A DNA stretch of 64,000 nucleotides, from contig NZ_KK211290.1 in the NCBI RefSeq assembly GCF_000621505.1, forward strand, positions 115,501-179,500, given 5' to 3'. Origin of the DNA: Ruminiclostridium cellobioparum DSM 1351 = ATCC 15832. Lineage in GTDB: Bacteria; Bacillota; Clostridia; Acetivibrionales; DSM-1351. The position numbers and the translations under genes were made by a program. The notes below the pieces were generated by a model that saw only the letters and a list, made by a program, of their open reading frames with translations, was not told the origin of the DNA and ran no database searches. Position 1 is the stretch's first letter. Every line of letters starts with the position of its first letter. Of the stretch, positions 24,961 through 35,053 are shown piece by piece.

Positions 24961-26031
24961 TCATACGGGCTGACTGAAGTATTTTTTCCTGTATTCCTGG
25001 GGTGTGAGGTTATAAACCTTCTTGAACATCTTTGCAAAATAGGAAAAATTATCGTAGCAAAGCTGATTTGCTATGCCATATATGGGCATATCCGATTCGG
25101 ATATAAGTACCTTGGCCAATTTCATACGCTCCTGTAAAATATAATCCGACAGGGACATGCCTGTTTCCTTATGGAACAGCCTGGAAAGGTATGACTCGTT
25201 CAAATGAACGTATTCCGACAATTCCTCACGGGTCAGCTTCCTGTTGAGATTCTGCTGTATATACCTCTGCAGTTCATGGACTATGCTGTTTTTCTGGTAC
25301 CGGTTCTCGTTGTTTCCGGCGTTTGTACAGACAACCTTTATGATATTTTCCATCCATTGCTTAAACTGCTCATCACTGCAGGTAATTTCATGTCCGTCCA
25401 TGCTCAGTTCAAGGCTGCTTAAATTATCCAGAGACATACCTTTTTTCTTCTGTACAAAAACTGCTGTCTGCAAAATACTTTGATAGACTTTTATGAGAGT
25501 CCCTTTGTTGTCCTTTCTGCAGGAAATCCAGTCCATAGTCTGATTTATCAGGTCACCTGCTTCTTCGGTGCCGGCATTTCCAAGCAGACTTTTCCATTGC
25601 TCCTCAATATTATAGAACCGCTTGAAGCTTTCCATACTCTCCTGGTTGGTCCGTTCCTTTATCAGCCTGTCAAAATTTTTGCGGAGGACCTCCTCCATTT
25701 CATCATAAATGACCGGCTTTAATAAATAATCACAGCTTCCCAGCTGAAGGGCTTTACGGACATAATTGAAATCGGTATGGCAGGTCAGAAACACCGCTTC
25801 CAGCTCCGGAAACTGTTCTTTGGCCCACTCCAAAAGCTGGAGTCCGTTCTCCTCAGGCATATTTATATCACATATAATTAAATCAACCGGTTTGCTTTCA
25901 AGTATTGCCTTGGCCTCTCTTGCATGATAGGCCTCAAATACCTCTGCAACACCCAGCTTCTCCCAATCAATACCGTCAACGATACCCTTTACTGCATAAA
26001 TCTCGTCATCAACAACTAAAACACTAAACAC
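24961..26031 (-). CDS. YesN-type response regulator (receiver + AraC domain)
   Basis: About 356 residues. The receiver domain starts VLVVDDE, with the phosphoacceptor Asp in LIICDINMP and the conserved Lys in YLLKPV. The C-terminal AraC domain has two HTHs (LSEYVHLNESYLSRLF and IYGIANQLCYDNFSYFAKMF). A GTG at 26031, five bases after GGAGG, is preferred; a longer frame would overlap the kinase too far. It overlaps the sensor kinase gene by 8 bases and so is translationally coupled. It probably activates the adjacent Lpl-type transporter and GH65 genes. Confidence 0.92.
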   Translation of the reverse strand: MFSVLVVDDEIYAVKGIVDGIDWEKLGVAEVFEAYHAREAKAILESKPVDLIICDINMPEENGLQLLEWAKEQFPELEAVFLTCHTDFNYVRKALQLGSCDYLLKPVIYDEMEEVLRKNFDRLIKERTNQESMESFKRFYNIEEQWKSLLGNAGTEEAGDLINQTMDWISCRKDNKGTLIKVYQSILQTAVFVQKKKGMSLDNLSSLELSMDGHEITCSDEQFKQWMENIIKVVCTNAGNNENRYQKNSIVHELQRYIQQNLNRKLTREELSEYVHLNESYLSRLFHKETGMSLSDYILQERMKLAKVLISESDMPIYGIANQLCYDNFSYFAKMFKKVYNLTPQEYRKKYFSQPV

Positions 26032-27853
26032 ACTGATCCCTCCCCAACGCCGTTTCCGATACCGGTAATGCCATCTCAACAACCGCTCCGCCCCCGGTAT
26101 TGTTAAAAAAGGATATTTTTACCTCCGAGTGGTAATACAATTGACAGCGGCGTTGAACATTCCAGATACCTAAATGCTTGTCAAATCCCTTGTTAAAGTA
26201 ATCTTCTGTTTGAAACTCCGATATTATTTCGGGCGGAAAACCCTTTCCGTTATCTTCAATTCTGATGGAAATATATTTCTCGTCGCCACCGGTATTCAGT
26301 CTTGCTTCAACCTTTATATAAAACGGCAGATCTTCCCTGTAGCAGAAACCATGCTCCATTGAGTTTTCCACAAAAGGCTGCAGTATAAACGCCGGAACGG
26401 GTACAGTCCCCAGTTCCTCCTCAATTTCTATATTATAGTCAAAGGCCTTTGGAAACCGTATTTTCTGAATGCTCAGATAATTACTGATATGTTCCAGCTC
26501 CTCTGATAATGTAACAAGTGTACGGTTTGTGCGCATCATAAATCTCAAGTAACGGACCATGTGCAGGGTAAGCTGCTTGACCAGCTCGGTTTCCCTGACC
26601 TGCGCCAGTGAATACACAAGGTTAAGACAATTGGCGAAGAAATGCGGATAAATCTGCGCCTGCAGTTCCTTCATCTCGGCCTTTTGTACCCTTAACTGTT
26701 CTTCATAAATACCGTTTTTGAGGTACTGGACCTCATGGGCCATATTGTTGAAGGCATTGTTTATGGAGTTGAACTCTGATAATTTAGACGGTTCAATACG
26801 CGCAGTGAGATCCCCCGCCTGGATTTTACCCATTCCTCTGAGCAGTTTCTTTACAGGAGAAGCAATCTCTTTTTGCAGATAAAACAAAAATATGGCCAAA
26901 AAAACCGCTGCCGCAAACGGGGTCACATAAACTACTCTTTGAAAGGCTGTCAGCTTTTCTACAAGAGCATTTACGGGAAGTACGACAACCAAATAAAGCT
27001 CCGACACATCCGAGTGGATGTCTACAATCATTGAATCAGCGCCGTCATTTTCACTTTTTAGTATTGTATAAGGTTTGGAACTATCGGTCAAAGCTTTCTG
27101 AAGCAGTTCCCTGCCAAAGGTTTTTGACGGATGCACAGTCGTATTCTTTGTAAGTACTTCACCTTTTGAAGATGCAAACATTACCTGGGAGTTGTCACTG
27201 AATTCAAGAAACCGTATGGGCTTAAGCAAATCATCCAGGTTCACCCATACTCCGATATATGTTTCATAGCCTGTATCTGTCAATTTAAGCAGGAATTTCT
27301 GTCCCTTCAGATCAAACTGCTGCCAGCTGTTCACAAGCTGCTTGCAAATATCGGGGTCCTTGAGTATATCACCCAGTTTTGCGGCGATTTCATCATAATC
27401 GCCCTGCTGCTGAGGAGCCATAATAAGTTCCCTGGAATTGGGCTTATACAAAAATATGGCATTGGCATAACTATATTCAAAAACATCCTTCTGAAATTTA
27501 TTTGATAGATTTACATTGGCTACATAGTCCTCTATAGTGGTGGTTGGATTAGATCCTATATATATGATGTTTGGATCCTGAAAAGCCATGCTGTGAAGAT
27601 ATTTTTCCATATCCTTCAGTATGTTGTCAACCTGGTTGCTGTGTAACTGCACGATACTTTTATTTGAGGCTGCGACCTGATCGCATACCACCTTCATGGC
27701 ATACCAGTTGTTACATATGAGGATAAGCAATAGAGGTACGGTTATAAGCACAAAACCGAAAATTATTTTAAACCTCAACGTAGAAGTTGAGAATGAGAAA
27801 CAATGCTTCAAATTAAGTATATGAAACACTCCTTCCGGTACTATAACGCACAT
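26024..27853 (-). CDS. YesM-type sensor histidine kinase
   Basis: About 609 residues. The N-terminal membrane segment lies near 25-48, followed by an extracellular sensor domain and a second membrane segment near 305-325, then HAMP. The phosphoacceptor His is in QIYPHFFANCLN, a variant of the usual QINPHFLYN motif. The ATPase motifs are QPFVENSMEHG and IRIEDNGKGFP. The start is uncertain: the ATG at 27853 has GGTGAG before it, while another AAGGAG lies inside the frame without a good start codon. It senses an extracellular sugar signal (inference from family). Confidence 0.88.
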   Translation of the reverse strand: MCVIVPEGVFHILNLKHCFSFSTSTLRFKIIFGFVLITVPLLLILICNNWYAMKVVCDQVAASNKSIVQLHSNQVDNILKDMEKYLHSMAFQDPNIIYIGSNPTTTIEDYVANVNLSNKFQKDVFEYSYANAIFLYKPNSRELIMAPQQQGDYDEIAAKLGDILKDPDICKQLVNSWQQFDLKGQKFLLKLTDTGYETYIGVWVNLDDLLKPIRFLEFSDNSQVMFASSKGEVLTKNTTVHPSKTFGRELLQKALTDSSKPYTILKSENDGADSMIVDIHSDVSELYLVVVLPVNALVEKLTAFQRVVYVTPFAAAVFLAIFLFYLQKEIASPVKKLLRGMGKIQAGDLTARIEPSKLSEFNSINNAFNNMAHEVQYLKNGIYEEQLRVQKAEMKELQAQIYPHFFANCLNLVYSLAQVRETELVKQLTLHMVRYLRFMMRTNRTLVTLSEELEHISNYLSIQKIRFPKAFDYNIEIEEELGTVPVPAFILQPFVENSMEHGFCYREDLPFYIKVEARLNTGGDEKYISIRIEDNGKGFPPEIISEFQTEDYFNKGFDKHLGIWNVQRRCQLYYHSEVKISFFNNTGGGAVVEMALPVSETALGRDQCV

Positions 27854-27901
27854 GGATATGCTCACCGCCTTTAAGGCCAAAGTTATGCAAAGGCTACCTT
27901 T

Positions 27902-27949
27902 GGCAGCCTTTCACCCGTTGAGGTGAGTAACATCCGTATGCCTCGTTAT
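27902..27949 (-). promoter_or_regulatory. structured leader motif before the histidine kinase
   Basis: On the minus strand ATAACGAGGC is followed by GATGT and then CACC-loop-GGTG; a hairpin AGGCT/AGCCT comes next. The same three blocks in the same order precede nanE (56871-56908). Possibly a cis-acting RNA; class not recognised. Confidence 0.45.
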
Positions 27950-28076
27950 TCATTTAAGTTAATCTTTACACGGCAGGGATTCCAATAACCTAGTCACAAA
28001 TTCATGTTAACATGAGATATATGTCTGTGTCAATTTATGCATTATTCTGAAAATCAATCACCGCAAACTGATGTTA

Positions 28077-28964
28077 TTACCGGATGGTATTATGCAATTT
28101 TCGGACATAACGGCCAGAAGGAACCAGAGTAAATTTTTCCATCATGATAAAAGCTGCAATAAATAATTCATAAATAACAAGTGTACCGAATAGTCCCCAA
28201 CCTTCATTGAAAACCAGAATATTCACTTTTACAAATAAACTTTGAACTGCTATGGAAATTACGAAGGGAACGATTTTCCAATACCACTTTTTTAGAATAC
28301 ATGTGAAAATCACTAATAAAAAACATTCAAACATATGATAAAAAAATATGATTATGGTACTGGATAAATATAAGTCCTTGAAATAATTGTCAACAAAACC
28401 AAGACTGTAATGTAATTTTCCCATAAGCAGAAGGACCGGAGCAGGAGTGTGTACTATAAGCATTGCAACAAAGTAAAAGGTTATTGTCCTTATTGCCCCG
28501 TATTGTTTTAAAATCAATTTATCAAACCACAGTTTGGCGATTGCCAGAAATACAATCGTTGTAATTGCAGTCATGTGATATCTCCACCAATGGTGTTCAT
28601 ATAACCCCTGTTTAACAAACAAATATTCTATTACCAGATAAAAAGCCGTAACTGTGGATATCCAGCCGAAGCGGAGTGAAAAAGCCGCCATTACAACAGC
28701 AACAGCAGGGTAAACCGTGGTGTTCAGAAGAAGATGCCCCAGTAAATTTTGTGCCCAGGGGTTGTCAAAAAATCCTGTTTTATAGGCATATGAATCAAAC
28801 AGGCCAAGTACTATAAACTCGCCTATCCAAGCAGTGCCAGCCGCAAAAAGATAAAAAACAATAAGTGTGGAAACCCTGTAAGTATTTCTTTTCAAATACA
28901 TACTTATTGCGGTAATTCCCACACCTGTAACAGCAAGACAAATATACCAGAATAAGTTCGGCAC
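28077..28964 (-). CDS. multi-pass membrane protein, CBO0543-like
   Basis: A 295-residue protein with about eight or nine hydrophobic segments and no catalytic motif I can identify. Its spacing of aromatic-rich helices resembles the CBO0543 family of clostridial and bacillar membrane proteins of unknown function. A GTG start directly follows GGAGT, tight spacing; the true start might be slightly different. It starts seven bases after the VOC gene stop, so the two are likely co-transcribed. Confidence 0.7.
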   Translation of the reverse strand: MPNLFWYICLAVTGVGITAISMYLKRNTYRVSTLIVFYLFAAGTAWIGEFIVLGLFDSYAYKTGFFDNPWAQNLLGHLLLNTTVYPAVAVVMAAFSLRFGWISTVTAFYLVIEYLFVKQGLYEHHWWRYHMTAITTIVFLAIAKLWFDKLILKQYGAIRTITFYFVAMLIVHTPAPVLLLMGKLHYSLGFVDNYFKDLYLSSTIIIFFYHMFECFLLVIFTCILKKWYWKIVPFVISIAVQSLFVKVNILVFNEGWGLFGTLVIYELFIAAFIMMEKFTLVPSGRYVRKLHNTIR

Positions 28965-28970
28965 ACTCCT

Positions 28971-29855
28971 TCAATCTCCCTTCCTGGCCTTTTCCAAAGC
29001 TTCCAGGTCAAATTTCTTCATTTTGAGGAATGCCTCCGTTACTCTCCGTATTTCAGCCTCCGACCCATTAAATAAGATATTGTCCATGTATTCAGGCACA
29101 ATCTGCCATGAAACCCCAAACCTGTCCTTTAGCCAGCCGCACTGTTCGGCTTCGGGAACAGCAGACAGCCTATCCCAGAAATAATCAATCTCTTTTTGAT
29201 CTTTGCAATAAACCATAAGTGAGAATGCCTCATTAAAGCCGAAGTCGGTATCATATGCATTATCCATTGCCGATAAGCTGAACCCGTCCAATTTGAAGCC
29301 GGCATAATTGACTTCGGCCTTTGAGTTCTCTGCCTCACCTTCGCCATATCTGCTGACCGTTCCTGTCTCAGAGTCCTCAAATATACCCGTATAATATTTT
29401 ACAGCTTCCTCGGCTTTTCCGCAGACTTCATTGGAAAAAAGCATATTTGGTGTTATCTTTTGAACGTTTTGTGTATTTTCCGTAAACATTAACTGCCAGG
29501 ATAAACCATATTTATCCTGTACCCAGCCGTACCACCTGCTGAAAGGGTATTCTCCAAGCGGCATCAATTCTGAACCGCCCTCGGACAATGCCTTCCACTT
29601 GATATTTACTTCTTCTATCGATTCACATGCCACCATAAGTGAAATTGACGGATTAAATCTAAAATAAGGTCCTGCACTTATGGCAGAAAACCGCTGCCCG
29701 GCCAACTCGAAATCCACGATTTCCGAATCTCCGGAAGGTGTGTCCCCGATTATTGTCACATTTAAAAGCCGGGACTGCTCAAACAAACTGATATAAAACA
29801 AGGCCGCTTCCTTAGCCTCTTTGTCGTACCATAAATGAGGAACTATTTTCTGCAT
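28971..29855 (-). CDS. tandem VOC/PhnB-like protein
   Basis: About 294 residues made of two PhnB/3-demethylubiquinone-type vicinal-oxygen-chelate repeats (about 2-130 and 135-285). Each repeat has the phrase pattern of the family: [18 protein letters not shown] in the first and ITPNMLFSN in the second, and WQLMF and WQIVP at the ends. Despite the old name it is not a methyltransferase in this context. Substrate is unknown. ATG at 29855 is preferred because the earlier ATG touches the GGAG site. Confidence 0.85.
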   Translation of the reverse strand: MQKIVPHLWYDKEAKEAALFYISLFEQSRLLNVTIIGDTPSGDSEIVDFELAGQRFSAISAGPYFRFNPSISLMVACESIEEVNIKWKALSEGGSELMPLGEYPFSRWYGWVQDKYGLSWQLMFTENTQNVQKITPNMLFSNEVCGKAEEAVKYYTGIFEDSETGTVSRYGEGEAENSKAEVNYAGFKLDGFSLSAMDNAYDTDFGFNEAFSLMVYCKDQKEIDYFWDRLSAVPEAEQCGWLKDRFGVSWQIVPEYMDNILFNGSEAEIRRVTEAFLKMKKFDLEALEKARKGD

Positions 29856-29970
29856 AGGCATCTCCTTTATCCTGCCGGAAAGTTTCCAGGCTTTTTTATT
29901 TTAATATTATCATTATACCAATCGGACTTCGGGCTTAAACATACATGAAAAAAGTTCTATGTTTTGTATG

Positions 29971-29999
29971 TTGAATTTAAAATTCCGATATGTTATATT
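29971..29999 (+). promoter_or_regulatory. promoter of the ABC-F gene leader
   Basis: TTGAAT (29971-29976), 17 bases, TATATT (29994-29999). The predicted start is near 30006, giving a leader of about 268 bases. Confidence 0.65.
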
Positions 30000-30019
30000 A
30001 TTTTTACAAACAAATGATT

Positions 30020-30040
30020 GGAGTTGAAAAGATGAAGTAA
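30020..30040 (+). CDS. two-codon upstream ORF (Met-Lys-stop)
   Basis: A GGAG site (30020-30023) is followed eight bases later by ATG AAG TAA (30032-30040). It lies at the start of the leader of the ABC-F resistance gene. Short uORFs in such leaders let a drug-stalled ribosome alter RNA folding. Interestingly, the same frame stays open for about 50 codons after the TAA. Confidence 0.5.
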   Translation, partial: GVEKMK

Positions 30041-30186
30041 TTTTTCTTGTATTTTGATGCCGATAAGACAACGCAGGGTGAAGTGCGCTTGTTTTTATGG
30101 TGTTATGCAGGAAAGTTACTGAATTCTTATCACTCAACGGTATATCTCCATCCTGCCGAAACAGGGTCTGGCTGTGTTATATTTTG

Positions 30187-30229
30187 AGCTGCAAGAATTT
30201 ACTTTCTTGCAGCTTTTATATTTCATTTT
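30187..30229 (+). terminator. leader terminator (attenuator) of the ABC-F gene
   Basis: AGCTGCAAGAA (30187-30197) pairs perfectly with TTCTTGCAGCT (30204-30214) and is followed by a T-rich stretch. It lies 60 bases upstream of the ABC-F start and downstream of its promoter, so it would stop transcription unless relieved. With the uORF it forms a classical antibiotic-inducible attenuator (inference). Confidence 0.75.
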
Positions 30230-30273
30230 AAGAGTGAGGCATACTTGTATATAGGTGCAGGAGGAGGATTTTT

Positions 30274-31761
30274 ATGTCTTTAATAAATGTTACAAACCTG
30301 ACTTTTGCCTATGACGGCAGCTATGATAACATATTTGAAAATGTGAGCTTTCAAATAGACACGGATTGGAAATTGGGTTTCACCGGCAGGAACGGCAGGG
30401 GGAAAACCACCTTCCTCAATCTGCTGCTCGGCAAATATGAATACAGCGGTAAGATTTCCGCAAAGGTAAATTTTGAGTACTTCCCTTTCGAGGTTAAAAA
30501 CAGGGAAATAAATACAATTGATGTGATTGAGGAGATATGTCCGGATTATGTTCATTGGGAGGTTATGCGCGAACTCTCCCTGCTGGAGGTTTCCGATGAT
30601 GTTTTGTACCGCCCGTTCAGCACTCTCTCAAACGGAGAGCAGACAAAAGTCCTGCTGGCGGCCCTGTTCCTCAAGGAAAACAGTTTTCTGCTAATTGACG
30701 AGCCCACAAACCATCTGGATATGAATGCAAGACAAATCGTCAGCGACTACCTGAAATCCAAACATGGATTCATACTGGTTTCACACGACAGAGCGTTTCT
30801 GGACAACTGCGTGGATCACATCCTGTCAATCAACAAAACAAATATAGAAATACAGAGAGGCAATTTTTCTTCCTGGTGGGCAAACAAGGAATTACAGGAT
30901 AACTTTGAGCTTGCCGAAAACGAAAAGCTGAAAAAAGATATCCAAAGGCTGGCTTCTGCGGCAAAACGCACTTCCGACTGGTCTGACAGGGCTGAGGCCA
31001 GAAAAATAGGCTTTGACCCCACAAAGACCGAAAAAAGCGCCGGACGCAGGCCATATGAGGCAGCAAAAGCAAAGAAAATGATGAGCCGTTCAAAATCAAT
31101 ACAGGAAAGACAGCAGTCGGCCATTGAAGAAAAGTCCAGGCTCCTGAAAAATATTGAAAACACCGAGAAGTTGAAGATTTCGCAGCTGGACTATCATTCC
31201 GACCGGCTTGCAGAACTTGATGACGTATCCATCTTCTATGGAGAAAAAACGGCCTGCCGGGGAGTGAGCTTCAATATAGAAAAAGGCGACAGAATAGCCC
31301 TGAGCGGCAGGAACGGCTCGGGGAAATCCAGCCTGATCAAGCTCATATGCGGGGAAGATATTTCATACACAGGCACTTTCAGGCGTGCAAGCCAACTGAA
31401 AATATCCTATGTTTCCCAGGATACCTCCCACCTTAAGGGAAATCTGACCGGCTATGCAAGGGAAAATGACATTGACGAAAGTTTATTTAAGGCTATTCTG
31501 AGAAAGCTTGACTTCTCGAGGGTCCAGTTTGAAAAGGACATGTCTGATTTCAGCGGAGGACAGAAGAAAAAAGTTCTGATAGCCCGAAGTCTTTGTGAAA
31601 AGGTCCATTTGCATATATGGGATGAACCTTTGAATTTTATAGATGTGCTTTCCCGTATGCAAATCGAGGAACTGCTGCTAGAATACACCCCTACAATCCT
31701 GTTTGTAGAGCATGATATTGAATTCCGCAGGAATATTGCTGCAAAAATAGTTGAGCTGTAA
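30274..31761 (+). CDS. ABC-F ribosome-protection ATPase, Lsa-like
   Basis: A 495-residue soluble protein with two ABC domains and no membrane segment. Domain 1 has Walker A GRNGRGKTT, signature LSNGEQ and LLIDEPTNHLD; domain 2 has GRNGSGKSS, signature FSGGQ and WDEPLNF. The linker between them (about 190-310) is long and Lys/Arg-rich, as needed to reach the peptidyl-transferase centre. Length and N-terminus match the Lsa group, which gives resistance to lincosamides, streptogramin A and pleuromutilins. AGGAGGAGG supports the start. The attenuated leader upstream fits a drug-induced gene. Confidence 0.9.
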   Translation: MSLINVTNLTFAYDGSYDNIFENVSFQIDTDWKLGFTGRNGRGKTTFLNLLLGKYEYSGKISAKVNFEYFPFEVKNREINTIDVIEEICPDYVHWEVMRELSLLEVSDDVLYRPFSTLSNGEQTKVLLAALFLKENSFLLIDEPTNHLDMNARQIVSDYLKSKHGFILVSHDRAFLDNCVDHILSINKTNIEIQRGNFSSWWANKELQDNFELAENEKLKKDIQRLASAAKRTSDWSDRAEARKIGFDPTKTEKSAGRRPYEAAKAKKMMSRSKSIQERQQSAIEEKSRLLKNIENTEKLKISQLDYHSDRLAELDDVSIFYGEKTACRGVSFNIEKGDRIALSGRNGSGKSSLIKLICGEDISYTGTFRRASQLKISYVSQDTSHLKGNLTGYARENDIDESLFKAILRKLDFSRVQFEKDMSDFSGGQKKKVLIARSLCEKVHLHIWDEPLNFIDVLSRMQIEELLLEYTPTILFVEHDIEFRRNIAAKIVEL

Positions 31762-31771
31762 ATACGGCTCT

Positions 31772-31819
31772 ATAAAAGTACATGCCTGAAATCTGTGCGG
31801 CTTCAGGCTGTACTTTTAT
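31772..31819. terminator. bidirectional terminator between ABC-F and panD
   Basis: ATAAAAGTAC and GCCTGAA pair with TTCAGGC and GTACTTTTAT across an 11-base loop. It ends the plus-strand ABC-F gene and may also end the minus-strand pan operon. Confidence 0.8.
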
Positions 31820-31830
31820 ACGGGCTTTTT

Positions 31831-32217
31831 TCACATGTCCAGCTGTCCGTGCTTTTCATAAGCGGTAATCTTCCGTATTTTATTTTTATGGTCTACAAAA
31901 ACAACTGCAGGCTTGTGATTCTTCGCCTCCTCCGGCTCCATTGTGCAATAGGCCATCAATATTATCAGATCGCCAACCTGAACACATCTCGCTGCCGCAC
32001 CGTTCAGGCAGATCATTCCCGAACCGCGTTCTCCCGCAATACAGTATGTTTCAAAGCGGTTTCCGTTATTTATATCAACAACCTGGACCTTTTCGTACTC
32101 GTAAATCCCGGCTGCTTCCAGCAGTTCCTCATCAACCGTAATGCTGCCGACATATGAAAGTTCAGCCTGCACAACGGTTGCACGATGTATCTTGCCTTTA
32201 AGCATGGTAATATTCAT
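31831..32217 (-). CDS. panD: aspartate 1-decarboxylase precursor
   Basis: A 128-residue pyruvoyl enzyme that makes beta-alanine from aspartate. Self-cleavage would occur at Gly-Ser in [10 protein letters not shown] to create the pyruvoyl group. Lys at KGKIHRA and Tyr in the DLIILMAY segment match the family. GGGGGG is spaced before the ATG. It is the last gene of the pantothenate operon. Confidence 0.96.
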   Translation of the reverse strand: MNITMLKGKIHRATVVQAELSYVGSITVDEELLEAAGIYEYEKVQVVDINNGNRFETYCIAGERGSGMICLNGAAARCVQVGDLIILMAYCTMEPEEAKNHKPAVVFVDHKNKIRKITAYEKHGQLDM

Positions 32218-32350
32218 ACCAACCCCCCTGTGTCAAAATCCAAAATATTGTTAGATATTGTTATATACTTCTATATATTGTTAAACTTATTAACATAAAT
32301 AAACATTATTAAATACCGTTAAAATACCGTTTTTGAATACTATTTGAATA

Positions 32351-33214
32351 CTATATGTTTTCATGCAGCCCGGGCTGGAACACAAAATTGTCTATCAGGC
32401 GGGTTTTCCCTATAAATACCGCCAGGGCAACCAATACAGGTCTGTCTATGGAATTAGCCCTTTCCATCGAAAGTGCGTCCACCACCTCTATATAATCGAT
32501 TCTCGCCATATGTTCCGTATTAATATTTTCGGTTATAACAGAAATGATTTTTTCCGCACTTCGCTCCCCCTGCTCAAGCAGCCCCCGGCCTTTGGCCAGT
32601 GATTTGCTGAGTATTAATGCGGCACTCCGCTCCTGAGGGCTTAAATAGGTGTTGCGGGAGCTTTTTGCCAGACCGTCGTCTTCGCGGATAATGGGACAGC
32701 CTATTATTTCAATATCCAGATTGAGGTCACGGACCATACGCCTGATAACCGCAAGCTGCTGTGCATCCTTCTGCCCGAAATAAGCCCTGTCGGCACCCAC
32801 AATGTTGAATAATTTGTTCACAACGGTGCATACACCCCTGAAGTGCCCCGGCCGGCTCCTTCCGCAAAGTCCCTGGGTCAGGGAATTCATATCCACAAAT
32901 GTACAGAAGTCGGGCTGGTACATTTCTGAGGCGTCGGGATGAAATATCAGGTGGGCACCCGCTGCTTCGCAAAGGGCCCTGTCATGTTCCAGATCACGGG
33001 GATAGCTGTTGAAATCCTCCGCGGGGCCAAACTGCATGGGATTTACGAAAATACTGACAACCACACGGCTGTTTTGGCCGGCGGCCCTCCGGATCAGGCT
33101 TTGGTGCCCTTCATGCAGGTAACCCATGGTGGGCACAAAACCTATGCTATGTCCCTCCCGCTTCCATAACTTTATGATTTTACGTATTTCGTCTATTGTT
33201 TTTACAATTTCCAT
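32351..33214 (-). CDS. panC: pantothenate synthetase
   Basis: A 287-residue ligase that joins pantoate and beta-alanine using ATP. The ATP-binding HxGH motif is in MGYLHEGH and the KMSKS-like loop in LAKSSRNTYLS. ATG at 33214 with AAAGG upstream is preferred to a start 11 codons earlier. The gene follows panB after 62 bases. Confidence 0.96.
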   Translation of the reverse strand: MEIVKTIDEIRKIIKLWKREGHSIGFVPTMGYLHEGHQSLIRRAAGQNSRVVVSIFVNPMQFGPAEDFNSYPRDLEHDRALCEAAGAHLIFHPDASEMYQPDFCTFVDMNSLTQGLCGRSRPGHFRGVCTVVNKLFNIVGADRAYFGQKDAQQLAVIRRMVRDLNLDIEIIGCPIIREDDGLAKSSRNTYLSPQERSAALILSKSLAKGRGLLEQGERSAEKIISVITENINTEHMARIDYIEVVDALSMERANSIDRPVLVALAVFIGKTRLIDNFVFQPGLHENI

Positions 33215-33276
33215 CGAACCTTTCCCTTCCGGGACAGCTGCATTCACTCTGCCAGAGCTGTTTTACCAGCTGTTCC

Positions 33277-34104
33277 TCAATACAATTTTTCAATGATCGA
33301 ATCTGCTATATCAAAGCAATGTTCCTGTGCCGGGAAAGCTCCCTTTTCAACCTCGGAAATATATAGTTCAAAGGCTTTTTTCATTTGCGTGCCGATATCG
33401 GAAAAGTGCCTTACAAACCTGGGTGTAAAGTCGCTGAACATACCCAGCATGTCCTGATAAACCAAAACCTGTCCGTCACAACCGTTCCCCGCCCCGATCC
33501 CTATGGCAGGAATGGAAATACTTTTGGAAATAATTTCTGCAAGCCTTGCCGGAATACATTCCAGCACTACGGCAAAAGCCCCTGCTTCTTCTACAGCTTT
33601 GGCCTCTTCGATGAGCCTGCGGGCATCCTCCACACCCTTACCCTGAACTTTAAAACCGCCCAATGCATTTATTGACTGCGGTGTCAAACCTATATGCGCC
33701 ATAACGGGAATTGACGCTTCCACTATGGCCCGGATCTGAGGGCATACCACACTGCCTCCTTCAAGCTTTACCGCATTGGCATGCCCTTCCTTGACAAGGC
33801 GGCCCGCATTGCATACGGCGTCATACACCGAGGTCTGATAAGACATAAATGGCATATCACTGACAACCAGGGCATTTTGTGCACCTCTTGCCACAGCTTT
33901 GGTATGGTGAAGTATATCGTCCATTGTAACCTGCAGCGTATCCTTATATCCCAGGACTACCATTCCCAGTGAATCTCCCACCAGTAAGGCATTTATTCCC
34001 GCTTCATCCATGAGCCTGGCTGTGGAATAATCATATGCCGTCAGCATGGTCAGTTTTTTATTCTTCTGTTTTGCTTCTCTAAATGAAAGTACCGTATTCT
34101 TCAT
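33277..34104 (-). CDS. panB: 3-methyl-2-oxobutanoate hydroxymethyltransferase
   Basis: A 275-residue TIM-barrel enzyme that makes ketopantoate from alpha-ketoisovalerate and methylene-THF. Family motifs: [20 protein letters not shown] (metal ligand Asp), LEGG and [15 protein letters not shown]. Its ATG lies inside the 3' end of the preceding gene (26-base overlap), so translation is coupled. Confidence 0.96.
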   Translation of the reverse strand: MKNTVLSFREAKQKNKKLTMLTAYDYSTARLMDEAGINALLVGDSLGMVVLGYKDTLQVTMDDILHHTKAVARGAQNALVVSDMPFMSYQTSVYDAVCNAGRLVKEGHANAVKLEGGSVVCPQIRAIVEASIPVMAHIGLTPQSINALGGFKVQGKGVEDARRLIEEAKAVEEAGAFAVVLECIPARLAEIISKSISIPAIGIGAGNGCDGQVLVYQDMLGMFSDFTPRFVRHFSDIGTQMKKAFELYISEVEKGAFPAQEHCFDIADSIIEKLY

Positions 34105-34948
34105 AGGCCTTCTCCATCATCCTTTCCATTTCGTCGTAGCTGAAATATGGTCTTTTTTGTTTCGCAACAGCAAGCAGTTTTTGTGACAGAAGTATATACA
34201 GCTGCCTGTCGGTTTCATCCAGAGAGGATAAATTTCTTGCCACAGTTTCCACGTCACCGCGCTCTACAGGTCCTGTCAAAGCCTGTACCGTCCCCTGCCT
34301 GACAATATTCTGAATATTGCCCGTCATTAAAGGCAACAGTGCACGACTGGCACTTTCCCCGTCAAAACCGCAGCCCTTGAGCAGATCAATGCCTGTCTGA
34401 GCCAATGCGACTACAAAATTGCTGGCAAAAACCGCAGCACTGTGGTACCTTGGCTTATTTTCAGGCGAAATAACCTGTACTGGATTTCCCAGCTGCTTCA
34501 AAAGCATCTGCATTTCCTGCAGGCGCCCTTCCGAGCCCTCCAGGGTAAAAAAGGCCTTATTCAGTTCCTTGTGAGAATTAAACCTGTCGCTTATTCCAAA
34601 AAGCGGATGGATAGAATAACCATATGCATTATGATTATCAATATTTGAAAAAACTGATGAAGATAATGAACCACTACAGTGACAAATTATTTTATTTTTG
34701 ATAGACAGCTTCCCAATGCAATCCCATATTTTTTTTATTGTTCCGTCGGGAACAGTAAGAAAAAGAGTATCACTTGCCTCTACAATGCCATCAATGTCGT
34801 TAAAGCTCATTGTGCCTGTAAATTCCGCCGCCTGTATTGCAGATTGAGGATTTTTGCTGTAATATCCCGAAACCTCCAGATTGTGTTCACCGAAATATTT
34901 ACCAAGGCTGAATCCTACTTTTCCTGCTCCAATAAATCCTATTTTCAT
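34079..34948 (-). CDS. panG: PanG-type ketopantoate reductase (Rossmann + DUF2520)
   Basis: A 289-residue protein with an N-terminal NAD(P)-binding GFIGAGKVG motif and a C-terminal DUF2520 helical domain. This architecture matches PanG, the alternative ketopantoate reductase known in Francisella, enterococci and clostridia. Location as first gene before panB, with a 26-base overlap, strongly supports that it supplies the missing PanE step. The ATG at 34948 fits GGAGGTGAT upstream; the 25 extra codons in the frame do not have such a site. Confidence 0.85.
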   Translation of the reverse strand: MKIGFIGAGKVGFSLGKYFGEHNLEVSGYYSKNPQSAIQAAEFTGTMSFNDIDGIVEASDTLFLTVPDGTIKKIWDCIGKLSIKNKIICHCSGSLSSSVFSNIDNHNAYGYSIHPLFGISDRFNSHKELNKAFFTLEGSEGRLQEMQMLLKQLGNPVQVISPENKPRYHSAAVFASNFVVALAQTGIDLLKGCGFDGESASRALLPLMTGNIQNIVRQGTVQALTGPVERGDVETVARNLSSLDETDRQLYILLSQKLLAVAKQKRPYFSYDEMERMMEKAYEEYGTFI

Positions 34949-35053
34949 AAATATCACCTCCCGAAAAAAGAGGGGCGATACTCTTTTAAGTCCCATTCCA
35001 TGAGGATATGAGCTGGCCTTCAAAAATAAAATATAAATAAGTCTGATGTAGTT

